Position numbers and translations under genes: made by a program | Part shown: piece after piece, positions 46,656-58,702 of the stretch | How positions within the stretch are numbered: the first letter of the stretch is position 1 | How the letters are laid out: the number at the start of each line of letters is the position of its first letter | The notes under the pieces: generated by a model | What the model saw: the letters and a program-made list of their open reading frames with translations, nothing else | Told to the model about the DNA's origin: nothing | Database searches by the model: none | DNA from: Trema orientale | Lineage: Eukaryota > Streptophyta > Magnoliopsida > Rosales > Cannabaceae | Direction: 5' to 3' | Assembly: GCA_002914845.1 (NCBI GenBank) | Contig: JXTC01000091.1 | Location: 473,760 to 537,759 of the forward strand | DNA length: 64,000 nucleotides

Positions 46656-48743
46656 CTATCTAACTATCTTGTCTTGAGCTTTTTCCATATCAGATATTTT
46701 GAGAGTTCTGGCACATATATGTTGGAAGAAATTACATAGCTCAATTCCAGTAGTTGCGATTTCCTTGTTAAGAAAAGCCCGAATTTCGATCGGTAACAAA
46801 TGATGCATTGTCACATGATAGTCGTGGGACTTTAGACCAGTGATTTTAGTATCATTATTTGTTATGTTCTTCCTTAAATTTGATGCAAAACTGTTAGAAA
46901 ATTTCACAGACTTAATGAATTGACAGAAGCGACGTCGATCTGCCATCGATAAAGTATACTCTGCAGCTGGTTTCATCAACCTATTATCGTTACTGTAAAG
47001 GTGCTACTCAAACCTGATATTCAAATTTGCCAAATCACGACTAGCATTGGCTGTGTCTTTCGTTTTGTTATCCATGCCCAAAATTGTGCAGAGTAAACTA
47101 TCACATACATTCTTTTCTATATGCATCACATCAAAATTATGTTTTAGTTGTATGGACGACCAATACTCGAGCTCAAAAAAGATACTCTTCTTTTTCCAAT
47201 TCGAATTTGCATCCTCCCATTTACATTTTACACCCACGAAGTCAGAATGTTTACTAGGAAGTTGTTCCTTCAAACGACTCAATTGCCTCAAAATGTCTTT
47301 GCTAGTAAATCGTTAAGGTGGCAATCTTTTCTTAACTTTGCCATTATAATCATGGCTTTTTCTCCATGAATGATTAGAAGTAAGAAAATGTCTATGACCC
47401 ACAAACACTTCCTTGCCTATCACTCGGATCGAAGACGTTTCCTCGTTGCACGTTGGACAAGCTAAGTACCCCTGCCTATTCTACCCAGATAGCATGTTGC
47501 GCGCTGGAAAGTCATTCACAATCCACAACAATGATGCCCACATTCTGAAAATGCTATTGTCAGTTGCATCACAAGCTTACACCCCCTGTTACCCATAACT
47601 CCTTCAACTCGTCGACTAGTGGGCGTAAAAAGAGATCAATGTCTTTACCCAGAGACTCTGAACCAGGAATCAACAAGATCATCATAAAGTATGAGCTTTT
47701 TATGCAGACTCATGGAGGCAAATTATAATTTGTTGATATAACCGGCCACACATTATATGAAAGACTCATATTGCCAAATGGATTGAAACCGTCTGTTGCT
47801 AAACCCAATCGAATGTTCCTCGATTCTTTTGCAAATTCTGCAAACTTAAGATCAAAATCTTTCCAGGACTGCCTGTCAACCGGATGTCATATCATACCTT
47901 CATCTCTTGATCGACTCCTGTATGATGCCATATTATGTCTTTTGCAGTATGTCTTAAACTGTATAAATGCCTCAAACGAGGAGTCGAGGGAAAATTACAC
48001 AACACTATGTGTGGTACTTTTTTCCCCTTTGTGTTTTTGTCAACCCAACGACTCTTACCGCATACCGGACAATTTTCTTTCATGGCATGTTCTTTTCAGA
48101 ACAAAGAACAATCATATTTGTAAACATGAATAGCTTCATACCCTAATCTTAACTTGCTCATCAACTTATTTGCATCATAGTGCGATCCAGGTAACTTGTT
48201 ACCATCTGGGAATAATTTCAAAAGTGAATCAAACGACTTGTTGGTCCACTTGTTCAATACCTTTAGGTGCATAAGCTTCGATAAAAAATTTAAGGAGAAG
48301 AATTCGGTACAACTAGGGTATAACTCTGCTTCAACCTCTACAAACAGATTATCGTAATACTGTCCAGAGCTAGTTGATCCCATGGCAATATCCTCTTCTC
48401 CAATGTCATCATCAGCACAGTCAGCATTATTTAGGCCTACAAAATCATCGAGTACTTCTAACATCTCATCCCCAGCTTCATTGGGTGCGAGAACCTCGTT
48501 CCTCAACACTTCCCCATGGAAAATCCATTGAGTATATGTTTGATCAAACCCATGTCTTATTATATGATACCCAACAGTTGAAGGCATTTCCCAAAACATA
48601 TTCAAGCACCTATTACATGGACATCTAACCTTCCCCCGACTGTCCACAAAATTCTTCGCCATATCCACATATGCATCAACACCGGAACGGAACTCTGGAG
48701 AATTACGACGTCTCAATGTCGTCCAACTCTTGTCAATTGCCAT
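46656..48743 (-). pseudogene. tnp2-like CACTA transposase with N-terminal transposase-associated domain
   Basis: The N-terminal open part (48743-48096) carries a transposase-associated domain (residues about 5-75, with CPCNRCLN in the zinc-binding-like stretch), then an acidic linker. An in-frame TGA at 48096-48098 interrupts it, and the same frame resumes with ENCPVCGKSRW (48083-47892), typical of plant tnp2 proteins. Later tnp2 blocks lie in other frames: 47291-47004 (with HNFDVMHIEKNVCDSLL, a strongly conserved tnp2 phrase) and 46979-46656 (with LKSHDYHVTMHHLLPI). At least one stop and two frame changes separate the pieces. Some gaps could be introns, but the TGA within a conserved stretch argues for a pseudogene. 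Confidence 0.8.
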
Positions 48744-49259
48744 CTTATGACTACTTCAAATCAAAATATAGTTCTTAACATAAGCAGACATATAATATGC
48801 ATGAGAGAGTATAAGTGTCCTAAATTTACCTTCTCACTCCAACTCTAAATGGAAAGACCCTACCCATTCAGGTTGTTCTTTACCTATTGTATGTATCTAA
48901 GTCTGTATTATCGTTCCAATTTGTAAACATTTCGGCAGCATCTCTCTTTAGTTCCTCTAAGTACGCAAACTATATTATATATAGTACACACCCGGAGAAC
49001 ATAAAGGAAGACACTGACGAAATATCTACAAAATAGAATGATAAGTAGACAAAGCTACATATAATAGTTAAAGAACAATCCTAAACTGTCCAAATGGAAC
49101 AATTCAGGGGTGGATGACAACTTAAAGAGTTCACAAAAGTTACTACTAAAAATTAACGGGATCAAAGGTTAAAGTGCGAAAAATTTTAAATAAAAATGCA
49201 TGAATAAACAAAAATAACAAATAATTAACGTCACAATAATGTAATTAAATCTATGTAAG

Positions 49260-49369
49260 TAAATTTTTATTTTTATTCTTTTTTTTGGAAGGATATAAAG
49301 TTTTATTTTTTTAATTTTTCATTTCTTTTTCTAATTAATAAGGGACACTTTTATTTATTTATTATTCTC

Positions 49370-49407
<38 letters not shown>

Positions 49408-49790
49408 AGTTATTTTTAATTTAATTAAATTAATTGAATTTTCATAAATATTTTTTTTGCTTTTTCATTTTTTTCTAATTAATGAGTGACATTTTTAGTA
49501 TATATTATTCTCTTTTTGTTTTTTTAATTTTTTAAATTTATTTTTACTTTAACTGAATTAATTGAATTTTTATAAATATTATTTTTTAAAATTTTCATTT
49601 CTTTTTCTAATTAATTAAGGACACTCTTAGTTATTTATCATTCTCTTTTTTTAATATTTTTAAATTATTTTTCTTATATTACATTAATTTAATTTTATAG
49701 ATATTATATTTTTAAATTATTTTTACTTTAATTAAATTAATTAATTCATAAATAATTTTTTTTTTCCATTTTTTCTAATTAACTATGCCA
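49260..49790. repeat. Imperfect tandem AT-rich repeat, about four units
   Basis: A phrase close to TTTTTCTAATTAATNAGGGACA recurs near 49328, 49472, 49605 and 49772, each preceded by an ATTTTCATTT-like run. Spacing is about 130-170 bp. A (TA)n tract of about 30 bases (49374-49404) interrupts the first unit. It lies upstream of the transposase and may be subterminal sequence of the CACTA element. Confidence 0.6.
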
Positions 49791-50126
49791 AATACTTAAG
49801 ACTACTTATATTGTTCGGGGCAATATATCTTTGTCCTTCCATGGCAACTGATCATTGTGACAATTAATTATGACCATAAGAAGCAGTGATTAGCGAACGA
49901 ATTAACGTCATGAGTTCAACCGTTTGGGACACAAAACAAAAGCGTCATGATACATAAAGAACGAGAAATTAAACCTTACATAGTCCTGGAGAGTCGGTTT
50001 GGACTTTCGATATCATACATATATGTAGACTTTGGATACGATCCTGGGAGATCGATCTCTTTACATGTTTTTTGTCAATTCAGAACATATTTCTCCTATT
50101 TGAATTGAATTGGGAAAAATGTGTGA

Positions 50127-50404
50127 GGTCCCAAACAAGACTATATATAAATCTATATATGTATGATATTACATGGACAAAATGTCAATCTCTATTCGTA
50201 AATAAATTTCTCAAAGATTACACGCTATTCGTTTTAGATGGTTGTTATTTAAATGGACCATATAAGGTCCCAAACAAGACTATATATAAATCCATATATG
50301 TATGATATTACGTGAACAAAATGTCAATCTCTATTCGTAAATAAATTTCTCAAAGATTACACGCTATTCGTTTTAGATGGTTGTCATTTGAATGGATCAT
50401 ATAA
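50127..50404. repeat. Two 139-bp tandem units downstream of PSY-B
   Basis: The segment 50127-50265, starting GGTCCCAAACAAGACTATAT, repeats directly at 50266-50404 with fewer than ten differences, so the duplication is recent. The frame 50072-50305 crosses the junction and is an artefact of the repeat. The array ends about 350 bases beyond the PSY-B stop codon. Confidence 0.92.
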
Positions 50405-50752
50405 AATAATCCTCTTTTTTTAGTTGTGTCTGTGGATACCAATCGATGATTTTGAAGGGTAAAAATGTTTCTCTTGAAGGAAATGCTTTACTAATGAATC
50501 AATTTGTGGTCAAATTCTGTAAAAGGTGGAGAGAATAGGGAGAAGGGGCTTTCTTCTAGCTTCGAAATTATGCACTTATATGTAGTACTCATTCATTAAA
50601 ATCGATCTGACATTTACACATTCCAACCTATAAGACCCTACAGTAATTTTTTTTCCTTTTAAGTTTCTTCAATATTATAAGAAGAAATTTACAAATTTTG
50701 AGACTTGATTCAAAACCGCAAAATGCCAAATTGGTCTCCAAGTGTAAGTCAA

Positions 50753-53497
50753 CTAGGAATTAGTCGAGGAGGGGCCAATTAGTGCTCTGGCATAGGCCAC
50801 AGGCAAGGATAGAAGTTTCTTTGCTTTTCCTACATAAGCTCGTTTTGTGAAGTTATCATAGTCATTTGCTTCAATAGCGTCCAATATTTGTTGATATAGC
50901 AACAAAGATGCCAACACCGGCCATCTACTGGCTGAGTTGAGCTCCTTAACACCCTTCTCAGCCTCATTAAAGAACATTCTAGCTCGCTTTATTTGCCCCT
51001 TCATGAAACTCCGCCACTTGTCGGTTACTTTCCCGCGAAAGATGTCTTCGTCCGATAGGCCAGCACGTGCAAGTTCATCTTGTGGAAGATATACTCTTCC
51101 TCTCCTAGCACTAGAATCATCAACTCAACAATGTAAGTCTAATATTTGAAGCAGCCAATATAAAAATACCTAACAAATGTGACCGTATGATTCAATTTGG
51201 TGCTCATTAACTTCAACTTGTATCAACTTGATAGAAAATATGTTAAAGCTTACTCTTCTCCAACATCTCTAAGTATGTTGGTGAGCTGATTGGCTATTCC
51301 CAGGGCCAATGCAGCATTGTAGACACTCTCTGTTGAAGCCTTTGATTCTGGTGCTATCCCCATTACTGGGACACTCATTAGGCCCACAGTTCCAGCAACA
51401 TAGTAGCAGTAAAGGTATAGTTCATCAAAGTTCTTGTATCTTGATTTTCTCAAGTCTAATCTCATTCCTTCTATCATGTCCTTGAAGGGCTGTCGAAACA
51501 GAAAAAAACTTAATTGGTAAGGTTCGAGCTGTCGATAACAATGCAATATAGAGGAACCATGATTTCTTGGCATGATGTTGTACCTGAATATCAACAGGGT
51601 ATTTTGAGACCGTATGAGACAGAGCAGCATCATACATGTCAAAAGGTCGACCTTCGAAAAGATCGGTCAATCTATTCTCCCATCTGTCTAGAGCCTTTGG
51701 TGTGATGTGTGAAGCATTAGGCCCATCGACGAGCTCATCTGTCCTTCTGCACCACACTACACATAGAAACATTCGTTAATTAAGTTTCGGAATCACCAAG
51801 CAATTACAGATAATTGTGCATTGAGAAATCAATAGCATCCTACTGAGGTAATGTAGCATACTAGACATACTTGTTCCCTTAGGTTTGTTTATTTAAAAAG
51901 AAAATAGAGAAACGTGTGATTCATCTCATTGATCCAGATGAAATGGTGATCTATTCCTCTAGACAGGAAAACAAGAAAAAGGGGGCTTCTGCATCTGAAT
52001 CACTGCCTCTATTGGGGGAGAATAAGGCCCCAATTTATAGATATCAAAGCAAACAAACTTAGGGAGCATTGGTAAATGTAAGAATTCAATTGAAAAGGCT
52101 TAAGATCCATACTTGTTGAAGTATTTTCAAGGAATATATTTTGAACTGGCCTTCATTGTTAAGTAAAAGAGTGTAACATAATTTATATCTTGACTTCCTA
52201 TGTTTAGTCATTTCAACAACATTCCATTTTTTGTAATTAATGGTTGAAATGACAAAAATTACTATATGCATCAAGTACAACAGAAGTAGATGCCATATTG
52301 ACACAACAAAAGTAGTTTAACTGGGTTAAATAATAGAACACAGATGAATTCAGAAAGCGCCATCCAAACGAACCCATGGCTGAAAGAATACCAGAATGAA
52401 TCAAATTCCGTAGAAACTAAATAGACATTTGTTAATGTATGTGGACAATACCCGATAGAGAAACATAAATAAATGTTAACTTAGTCAAAATAATCATACG
52501 AACCATAAATTGCCCAAATAGCTTTCCGCCGTTCCGGTGTCATAAGCATTGTGCCTGAGAATTAAGAAGAAAAAGAAAAAAAAAAACTCGATAAAGATTG
52601 CTACATCAACTTGAAGGAGAGGACAATACATTGCTTAAAAAGTTACTTGAAGGAAATTACTTCCCGAGTCTCAAATTCATGATATTGATCCAATTCAATT
52701 GCATTAGAATTCAGATCAGAGTGATACTCTAATCTGCTTGGTTCAAAATTTTATAAAAGCACATATGACTAAGTTCAACTATAGTCCCCCGCTAGAGAAG
52801 TAAAGACTTGTACAAGTATTAGATCAAAGGTAACGTCATTAAGCAGCCTAAAACACAGAATATTGTACATAAAAGTAACATGTTACACACAAACATGTAC
52901 TAAAGTTTTCTTAAGATCAATTTATATTGAAAAAATCAAACTAACCACACAAATAAAATACTTTGGACCCGGGTACAGTGCTTATACTGACCTCGGGAAA
53001 TATAAAAAGAGAAATAAAATAATAACAACAAATATAAAAAGCTAACCCAACTGTTCATGTATAAATAACTGGATAAGAAACAGAGCAGAGGAAAACCACT
53101 CAAAACACAGATTTAAAGAAGTACCCAGATAAAAAGTTTTGGCATACTCGGCACACACTTCACCACAACGATCATAAGCTTCATTCAAGAGATCCCAATT
53201 GGTGGTTCCATCGGTTTGGATGGGCTGATTCAAGCCCAGAGCTTTCTCCTTCTCTTTCTCTTTAGGCCTCCTCTGTTCTCTAACCAGAGCAGCTTGTTTA
53301 AGCACCACTTCATAGACCTTCTCCTCAGAAGATCTTGCTGGGTTTGCAACCGTGCCCGAGTAAGCCCAAACTCCACTTGAGAAACTCAGCTTTGAGCACA
53401 TTTTTGACCTCTTTGGTCCGCCATTTCTGGGGACCAGACTCAGCAGAGAGTTGGCGTTCTCTTTAGGACAAACCACCCAAAGAACCACGCCAGACAT
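50753..53497 (-). CDS. PSY: Phytoene synthase, copy B
   Basis: Five exons: 53497-53125, 52554-52504, 51756-51584, 51489-51254 and 51110-50753. All junctions are GT-AG and in phase, giving 396 aa, at the short end of the plant range of about 390-440. The enzyme joins two geranylgeranyl diphosphates head to head into 15-cis-phytoene, the first committed carotenoid step, in plastids. The two Asp-rich, metal-diphosphate binding motifs are intact: DELVD (about 148-152, after WCRRT) and DVGED (274-278, split by intron 4). EYAKTFYLG and [15 protein letters not shown] are further family signatures. The basic, Ser-rich first 60-odd residues, beginning MSGVVLWVV, are the likely transit peptide. It is about 90% like copy A, with changes mostly at the two ends. 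No break is seen. Confidence 0.95.
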
Positions 53498-54994
53498 CTC
53501 AAAACAGTCTTTTTTTTCTTCAAATTTTGGGGTCTAAACCTCTCTAATGGATTGAGAGATAAACGAATGAGTTTGCTTATTGAAAAGGTGTTCTTGGTTT
53601 AGCAAATGGGTAAACAGTTGGTTTTTTTCTTTTTTGAAAAAAATAAAAGAAAAAAAATTTTAGGTGAAAAGTTTTTCTTCTTTCTTCTTCTATTGTTTTC
53701 TTTGGTGGGTAAGTTTCCTTTTGAGCTTTCTGATTCAGGATTTTGTTTTTTTCCCACTTTTTTTTTTCGGAGTTTTAGTGTTTTTTTTTTTTTTTTTCCA
53801 AAGATTACGGATATACCATACTTATCACAAAAAAGATAAAAAGATAGCCAAATGGAATATAGCCCACTTCTCTGCCGTTGACACATGGAAAGATATGGAT
53901 ATGAGTTTCGAAGCATTGTATGGCTGCAGTTTGGTAACATTATTTTTCACTTTAATTTTAATCCAAAAGATAAAATAAAACATAAAAGTAAAAGCCTTTT
54001 TGAAAAATGATAATCAAATCAATAAAAGGTAGGATAAGAATGAGAAAATATTGACTTAAACTCGTTCATACATATTTTTCTAATTAAGTCTCCATTAAAC
54101 ATGCCTTGAAAGAAAAACAAGTTGTGATACCTTGCTCTAAAAAGTAAATAACATAAGCTCGACGAAGATAAAAAGAATGAGGGATAAAAATTCAATTCAA
54201 ACCATATTTAATTATTGTAGTTGGATTATATATATATATATCAAGCTACAGTACTGTTGACCTAAGGTCAGCTCATATTTTTTTTTAATAATATTATCAG
54301 TTCTTAGTTGGATCAAATATTTTGTTCAAAAAATGGTTAAAGGCACATACATGTGAAACCGTTAAACGTCACTATAGTCAAGTTGTTGATTTTGATTTTA
54401 CTAGGTTGAAACAGTGTTAAGCACCAATTATAGCATCATATGGGTAACGTTAAACTATTTAACTTTGACTTATGAACCTTTTTTCCAACGTGGAATGCCA
54501 CAAAAGTAGGGAAGGGCAAGTGCGGTTGGGGGTTTTTGATGTGAGCGTGTCGTGTCAAGCTGTGATTGGCCAGAAATAAGACGTGGGATTTTGATAAAGT
54601 GGAGCAAATGGGGCCCAGTCAAAGCTGTGAGATGTGTGTTGGACGTAGCGACACCATTCATTATGCATGCAAACGTAAGCCACGTCCTCCCACAGTCCCA
54701 CTCGATATCTTTCTTCTTCCTTTTTTCTTTTTATTTTTATTTTTGGTTTTATTTTTTTTTGGCTTTTGTAACTCTTAATTGAGTGTGTGCGCTAGTGAGC
54801 TGTGTTAGGACACGTCCCTTTGTGCTCAACTCAGAGTGTTGTCCACCACTCAATACTCAATACCGATCATTTGATTAACTATTTTGGCGTTAGGTGCAAT
54901 GTTCGCAGCACAACATTTTCCCACTAAGTGCCACGACAATGTTTAAATTAACGAAATTTAGCCCATGTGCTAATGCTTTGGGACGTTACACCAT
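53498..54994. promoter_or_regulatory. PSY-B upstream region (putative promoter and leader)
   Basis: Long T/C-rich runs at 53620-53810 suit a pyrimidine-rich 5' leader just above the start codon. Further up, ACGT-core words of the kind bound by plant bZIP and bHLH factors occur: CCACGTCC (near 54680) and ACACGTCC (near 54811). There is also ATTGGCC (CCAAT-like, near 54567) and an RY-like TGCATGCA (54664-54671). PIF factors are known to bind G-boxes of Arabidopsis PSY, but no perfect CACGTG is seen in this stretch. The frames at 53599-53978 on both strands are low-complexity shadows. Activity is inferred only. Confidence 0.4.
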
Positions 54995-54999
54995 CCCCG

Positions 55000-56376
55000 T
55001 GTCATTGTCCGGGATTTTCAATGCCAATAATGACCGTGCGGCACCGAGACTTCTCAAATTCTGATCTGTCTTCCTCCTATCCGTGTACCATGGGTCACTT
55101 TTTCGCGCTTGTAAGTGTGCATGTTCCAAGCCACAAGCCTATAGGAACGATTCCCGCCGAGTCCTGCTCACAAGTAACTATGATGACGTCCATATGCCAC
55201 GGCCTCTGCCGAGTCACTCGCTCCGTTCATAGGTTCCTAACGTGCCATCGAGGTTCACGCCACATGCTCTCTCACCCAAGAATGTTCACACCTTGATGGC
55301 ATGTGTCACTAGGTGCCGAGACCAAGTCGTCACTCCGTCTCATCTAAAAAAGCTCCACCAATACCTCTCGGATAGCTCCCGTGGCACTAAGGATTTTCTC
55401 ATGCCCATAGGCCAATCATCGTGGCAACAAGCCTGCTGAAGTGTTAACAAGTGCCTACGATTCCTTTATGGCTCGTAGTTTTGTGTGCAACCTTCTCGTG
55501 TGGAAGCATTATGCCGCCCACCAGTTTCCCACTTATTGCCGAGACCCACCTGAGGTCTACCGGTGACCAACACGTGTTGAGGCATGCGTGGTCTTGGCAC
55601 ACCACCCATCCTCTAGTTGTCCCCCTCCACAAGTGGCTTGCCTGAGGCCAACTTGTATTGAGGCATACATGGTCTTGGTGCACCATGCATCCTCGGTCTC
55701 CCCATGAGTGGCCTTCTTGTGACCATCTCTTATTGAGGCATGCGTGGTCTAGGAGTCCCACGCATCCTCTAGGAAGTTCAGTCCACGAACCGTGCTTACA
55801 GCATAGCGGCCCACAAGTCAAACACACTACTGAACCTCCGGTGTGGAGACTATGTGCAATACCGGGTGGCTAGTACTATCCATGAGTCTCTCCTCCTCGT
55901 GGAGACACCAAGGATCCCCTCGTGGTTCCCTAGTGCCCGCCCCTACAAGCACTCTCCGTGTGCTAGTAGGTGGCTCCCTTAGCCATCGGTGCCCACCGTG
56001 GCCGAGGTGGTGGAGAGCCAACACTATACACCCCCTAAAGAGCATTTTGAGCTTTTGGCCATATTTCCTAAGGAAACATGATTTTCGCCCAGAAAGCATA
56101 TGGCCTAATAAATACTTTTCTTCAGGATATCAACAAAACGATCACATATCTGTGATCCTCCCATCGAGGAGATCAGGTCTCCACGACCGAAAAAATTATC
56201 GGACGCAAGACGAACAAGTTAGAAATTTCAACTATGTCCCAAACAATGCTGAAAATTGTAACTATGTCCCGAAACTCCATATAAGTGACCATAGGCAAAC
56301 TCCCATGGGCAAATCCACATGGCTAGTTTCCTAGGCTCATTCTTATCATGGACGAGCCTTCTCGTGGCACGTTACA
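55000..56376 (-). repeat. 3' LTR of the retrotransposon (left copy)
   Basis: This 1377-bp LTR is the downstream one in element orientation. It is G+C-richer than the host DNA and contains the palindrome CAACACGTGTTG at 55568-55579, a perfect G-box core. The open frames inside (for example 55444-55827 minus and 55843-56334 plus) have counterparts of different length in the other LTR and are not genes. Confidence 0.9.
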
Positions 56377-58702
56377 TCCTCTCCCACTTAATCCAGTCGA
56401 TGTCCTCATTGACGATCCTCTGCTCTATATCCTCCTTAGCTCAATACTCAAGGGTAACACGCTCTCCCCTACGGCTTCATCTGAACTTACTGTATGTACT
56501 TGTCCCACTATCTTAGTAGATGTATCCTCTGGTATTGACCAATGCTTGCCCACTCTTGGACTATGATCTGAGACCCCATAACATGTTGTTCACTCAAACT
56601 CAATCCATGTAGAGTGCCCTTGCACCTATGAATCCGCCGAGTCGAACTCCTCTGAGTTCTGCCTGATGTCCCATTAATCATAAAGTAGCCTATTTTCTGA
56701 CCTTGACCTCAAAGACTTCACATCAATGATGCTTGCTTTCCTGCCAACTATCTGATGTCTACTCCGCTGATCGGAACTTAGATACACCTCCGCAAGATGC
56801 GGCTCGCAAGCTGACTGTTCCCATGGTATCCATGACGAGTCTCCTCTAAAACTCTGTTTGGCACTCCTCTGAGCACCAACTGTGTGCCACTTCTGTGGCA
56901 AACCATCACCCTGATAGTCTGCGGGTGTAACCTGCTTCGTTGAAAGCATGCCACTCTTCCATGTGGTGCGTCTCTCAAGACGTGGCTCTCGAGCCAACTG
57001 CGTTGTCAATGTGGTAACTTGTGCCTTCTATGCACTTGTGATGACTTCTTGAAGATTCCTCCAATGTGCCCTCCGGCCTACCATCTACCAATGAGTTCTT
57101 GTAAGTGGCGTCACCCAACTTCACAAGATATCTCAGATTACTCTTCTGAGTGTCTCCGAGTTGTAGCCAATGATTCGGCAGTCATTCATAGCCACTGTGG
57201 GATCCCATCCCACAAGCTCGCCTTCTGGCTCACTATATCCTTGTGCCGATGTCCAATACTATGCCCCAAGTTCTGACTCGCCCAACGTTGTCTTCTTTCT
57301 GGTCAACTTGTTCTCGTGTGATAAACTTAGTTGCACTGTACCTTCTCTCAACGAAGGACTTCCTGAAATTGTCCCAACTCGATGCGTCTATCAACGTGTA
57401 TCTCAGAATCATTCGGCTTTCAAGTCCCATACGCTGTAGCTTCCTGATACTTCAATAACATGCTCAAGTAGGCTCCTCCACTTTAGTTTGGGAACAACTT
57501 CTTGATCTCGAAGTGTACCTCTCGATGTGTAGCTCGTAAGCTAACTGCACTTCTCCAATAGCACCTCTGTTTGTTTCACGAACGTTGCTGTTTCAGTCCC
57601 TCTGTCATGCTGACTTTAGTCCCCTATAACATACCGATGTTGTCTTAGTACCTGAGTCTAGACGACCTTTACTTTAGACAAGCATCTTGTGGTTCACTGA
57701 CACTGTCTTAGTCCCTGAGTCTTGACGATTTTCACATCGAGGCAACTGTCCCTGTCTCGGTCTCTTAGTCTTCAATGACTTCCAAACTGAATAACCAACG
57801 ATTCTTAGTGTCCTCAATTGCTAGTGCAGCCCTCTGGCCCCCATTCGTATCGTAGCACCTCCATCTCTTCTGTCTTGAGTAGATTGACTGCGCTGACGGC
57901 CTCAATCTCTCTCAATGGTGTGGCCCTGACGGCCTCTGTGATGCCTCTTCAAGCTTGCACCCTCCTAAAGTGCTTTAGTATCGCTCGTGTCCTTGGGACA
58001 CATCCGTGAGCAAACACTTTCACCAAACAATATGTTCAAGCTACCCCTCTGGGCTAAATAGCTCTATTGGAATGTCTACACTTCTAACAATGATGCCATC
58101 TGACATTCGTGGCTTCTATCTGACCTTCCCTTCTTGTGGTACTCTTGTACCAAGGTCATTCAGACTAGTAGCAATAGAGTATCTGACGTTCCCCATCTAT
58201 CTTGTTTTAGCTGACAACTATTTTGACTTCACATGCTTTCAATCGATCAATGAGTAAGCACACACTGCCTCTAATAAGCTCTCTTTTCAACAAAAGTGCC
58301 TCCACGTGACTTACAATATCACTCAGACAAGCCTGGTGTAGTGCCCCAAGCAAACTCGTATGACCCTTCATCGAATCATATTCTAGCCAACCAAGTGTGT
58401 CAACATATGTGTAAAGCCCTTCCAAAGTTGTCCCTGCAGTGATCACTTCTCAAGCATCGTCTATTGGGTCTTCACCTTCCTTGATACCCCTTTTAAGGGT
58501 CTTCCAACGCCTCAACTGACATTGAGCACTTGTGCTACAACCGTTTCCCAAAGCATGGATCCCTTTTTAAGGCTCCCAAGATTCCATGAAGCCCTCGTAG
58601 GCAAAGGGCACACTCAGTCCCTTTAACTTGCCCACCTGCCTCCTCTAAGACGTGCATCAGGTTCACTCATCTGATAAGCTGAACCCAAGCTCTGATACCA
58701 AC
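56377..58702 (-). other. Internal region of the LARD-like element
   Basis: The interior is about 2.33 kb between the polypurine tract and the primer-binding site. On the minus strand only short frames occur, the clearest at 58446-58207 (79 codons) and 57009-56674 (111 codons). None shows the protease, reverse transcriptase or integrase signatures of Ty1/copia or Ty3/gypsy. The proteins needed for its movement would have come from another element. Confidence 0.75.

Larger units (their letters stand above)
44821..49930 (-). mobile_element. CACTA (En/Spm) DNA transposon, decayed, minus strand
   Basis: A tnp2-like transposase (48743-46656) and a transposase_24-like region (46560-45598) lie on the minus strand. 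The left flank, 44821-45130, has several copies of subterminal words such as TGACGACA, GTCGTCACAAT and GTCATCGCAATA, typical of CACTA ends. The right flank (49260-49790) holds AT-rich imperfect repeats. A CACTA terminus was not found at either end: the left side begins directly at the gypsy LTR, so the element is probably truncated there. The outer limits are estimates. Confidence 0.65.

Noticed and set aside
53599-53978. Overlapping frames (77-113 codons) on both strands above PSY-B
   Set aside because: They consist of Phe/Lys runs from poly-T tracts in the leader region, and both strands are open only because of low complexity.
54975-54999. GGACGTTACACC just left of the retrotransposon, similar to the LTR edge CACGTTACACC
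   Set aside because: The likeness is about ten bases only. The true element edge is fixed by TGTCAT, the primer site and the exact CCCCG duplication.
55444-56334. Frames of 127 and 163 codons in the left LTR, with partial counterparts in the right LTR
   Set aside because: The frames lie wholly within an LTR, differ in length between the two LTRs and match no known protein. They are G+C-composition artefacts.
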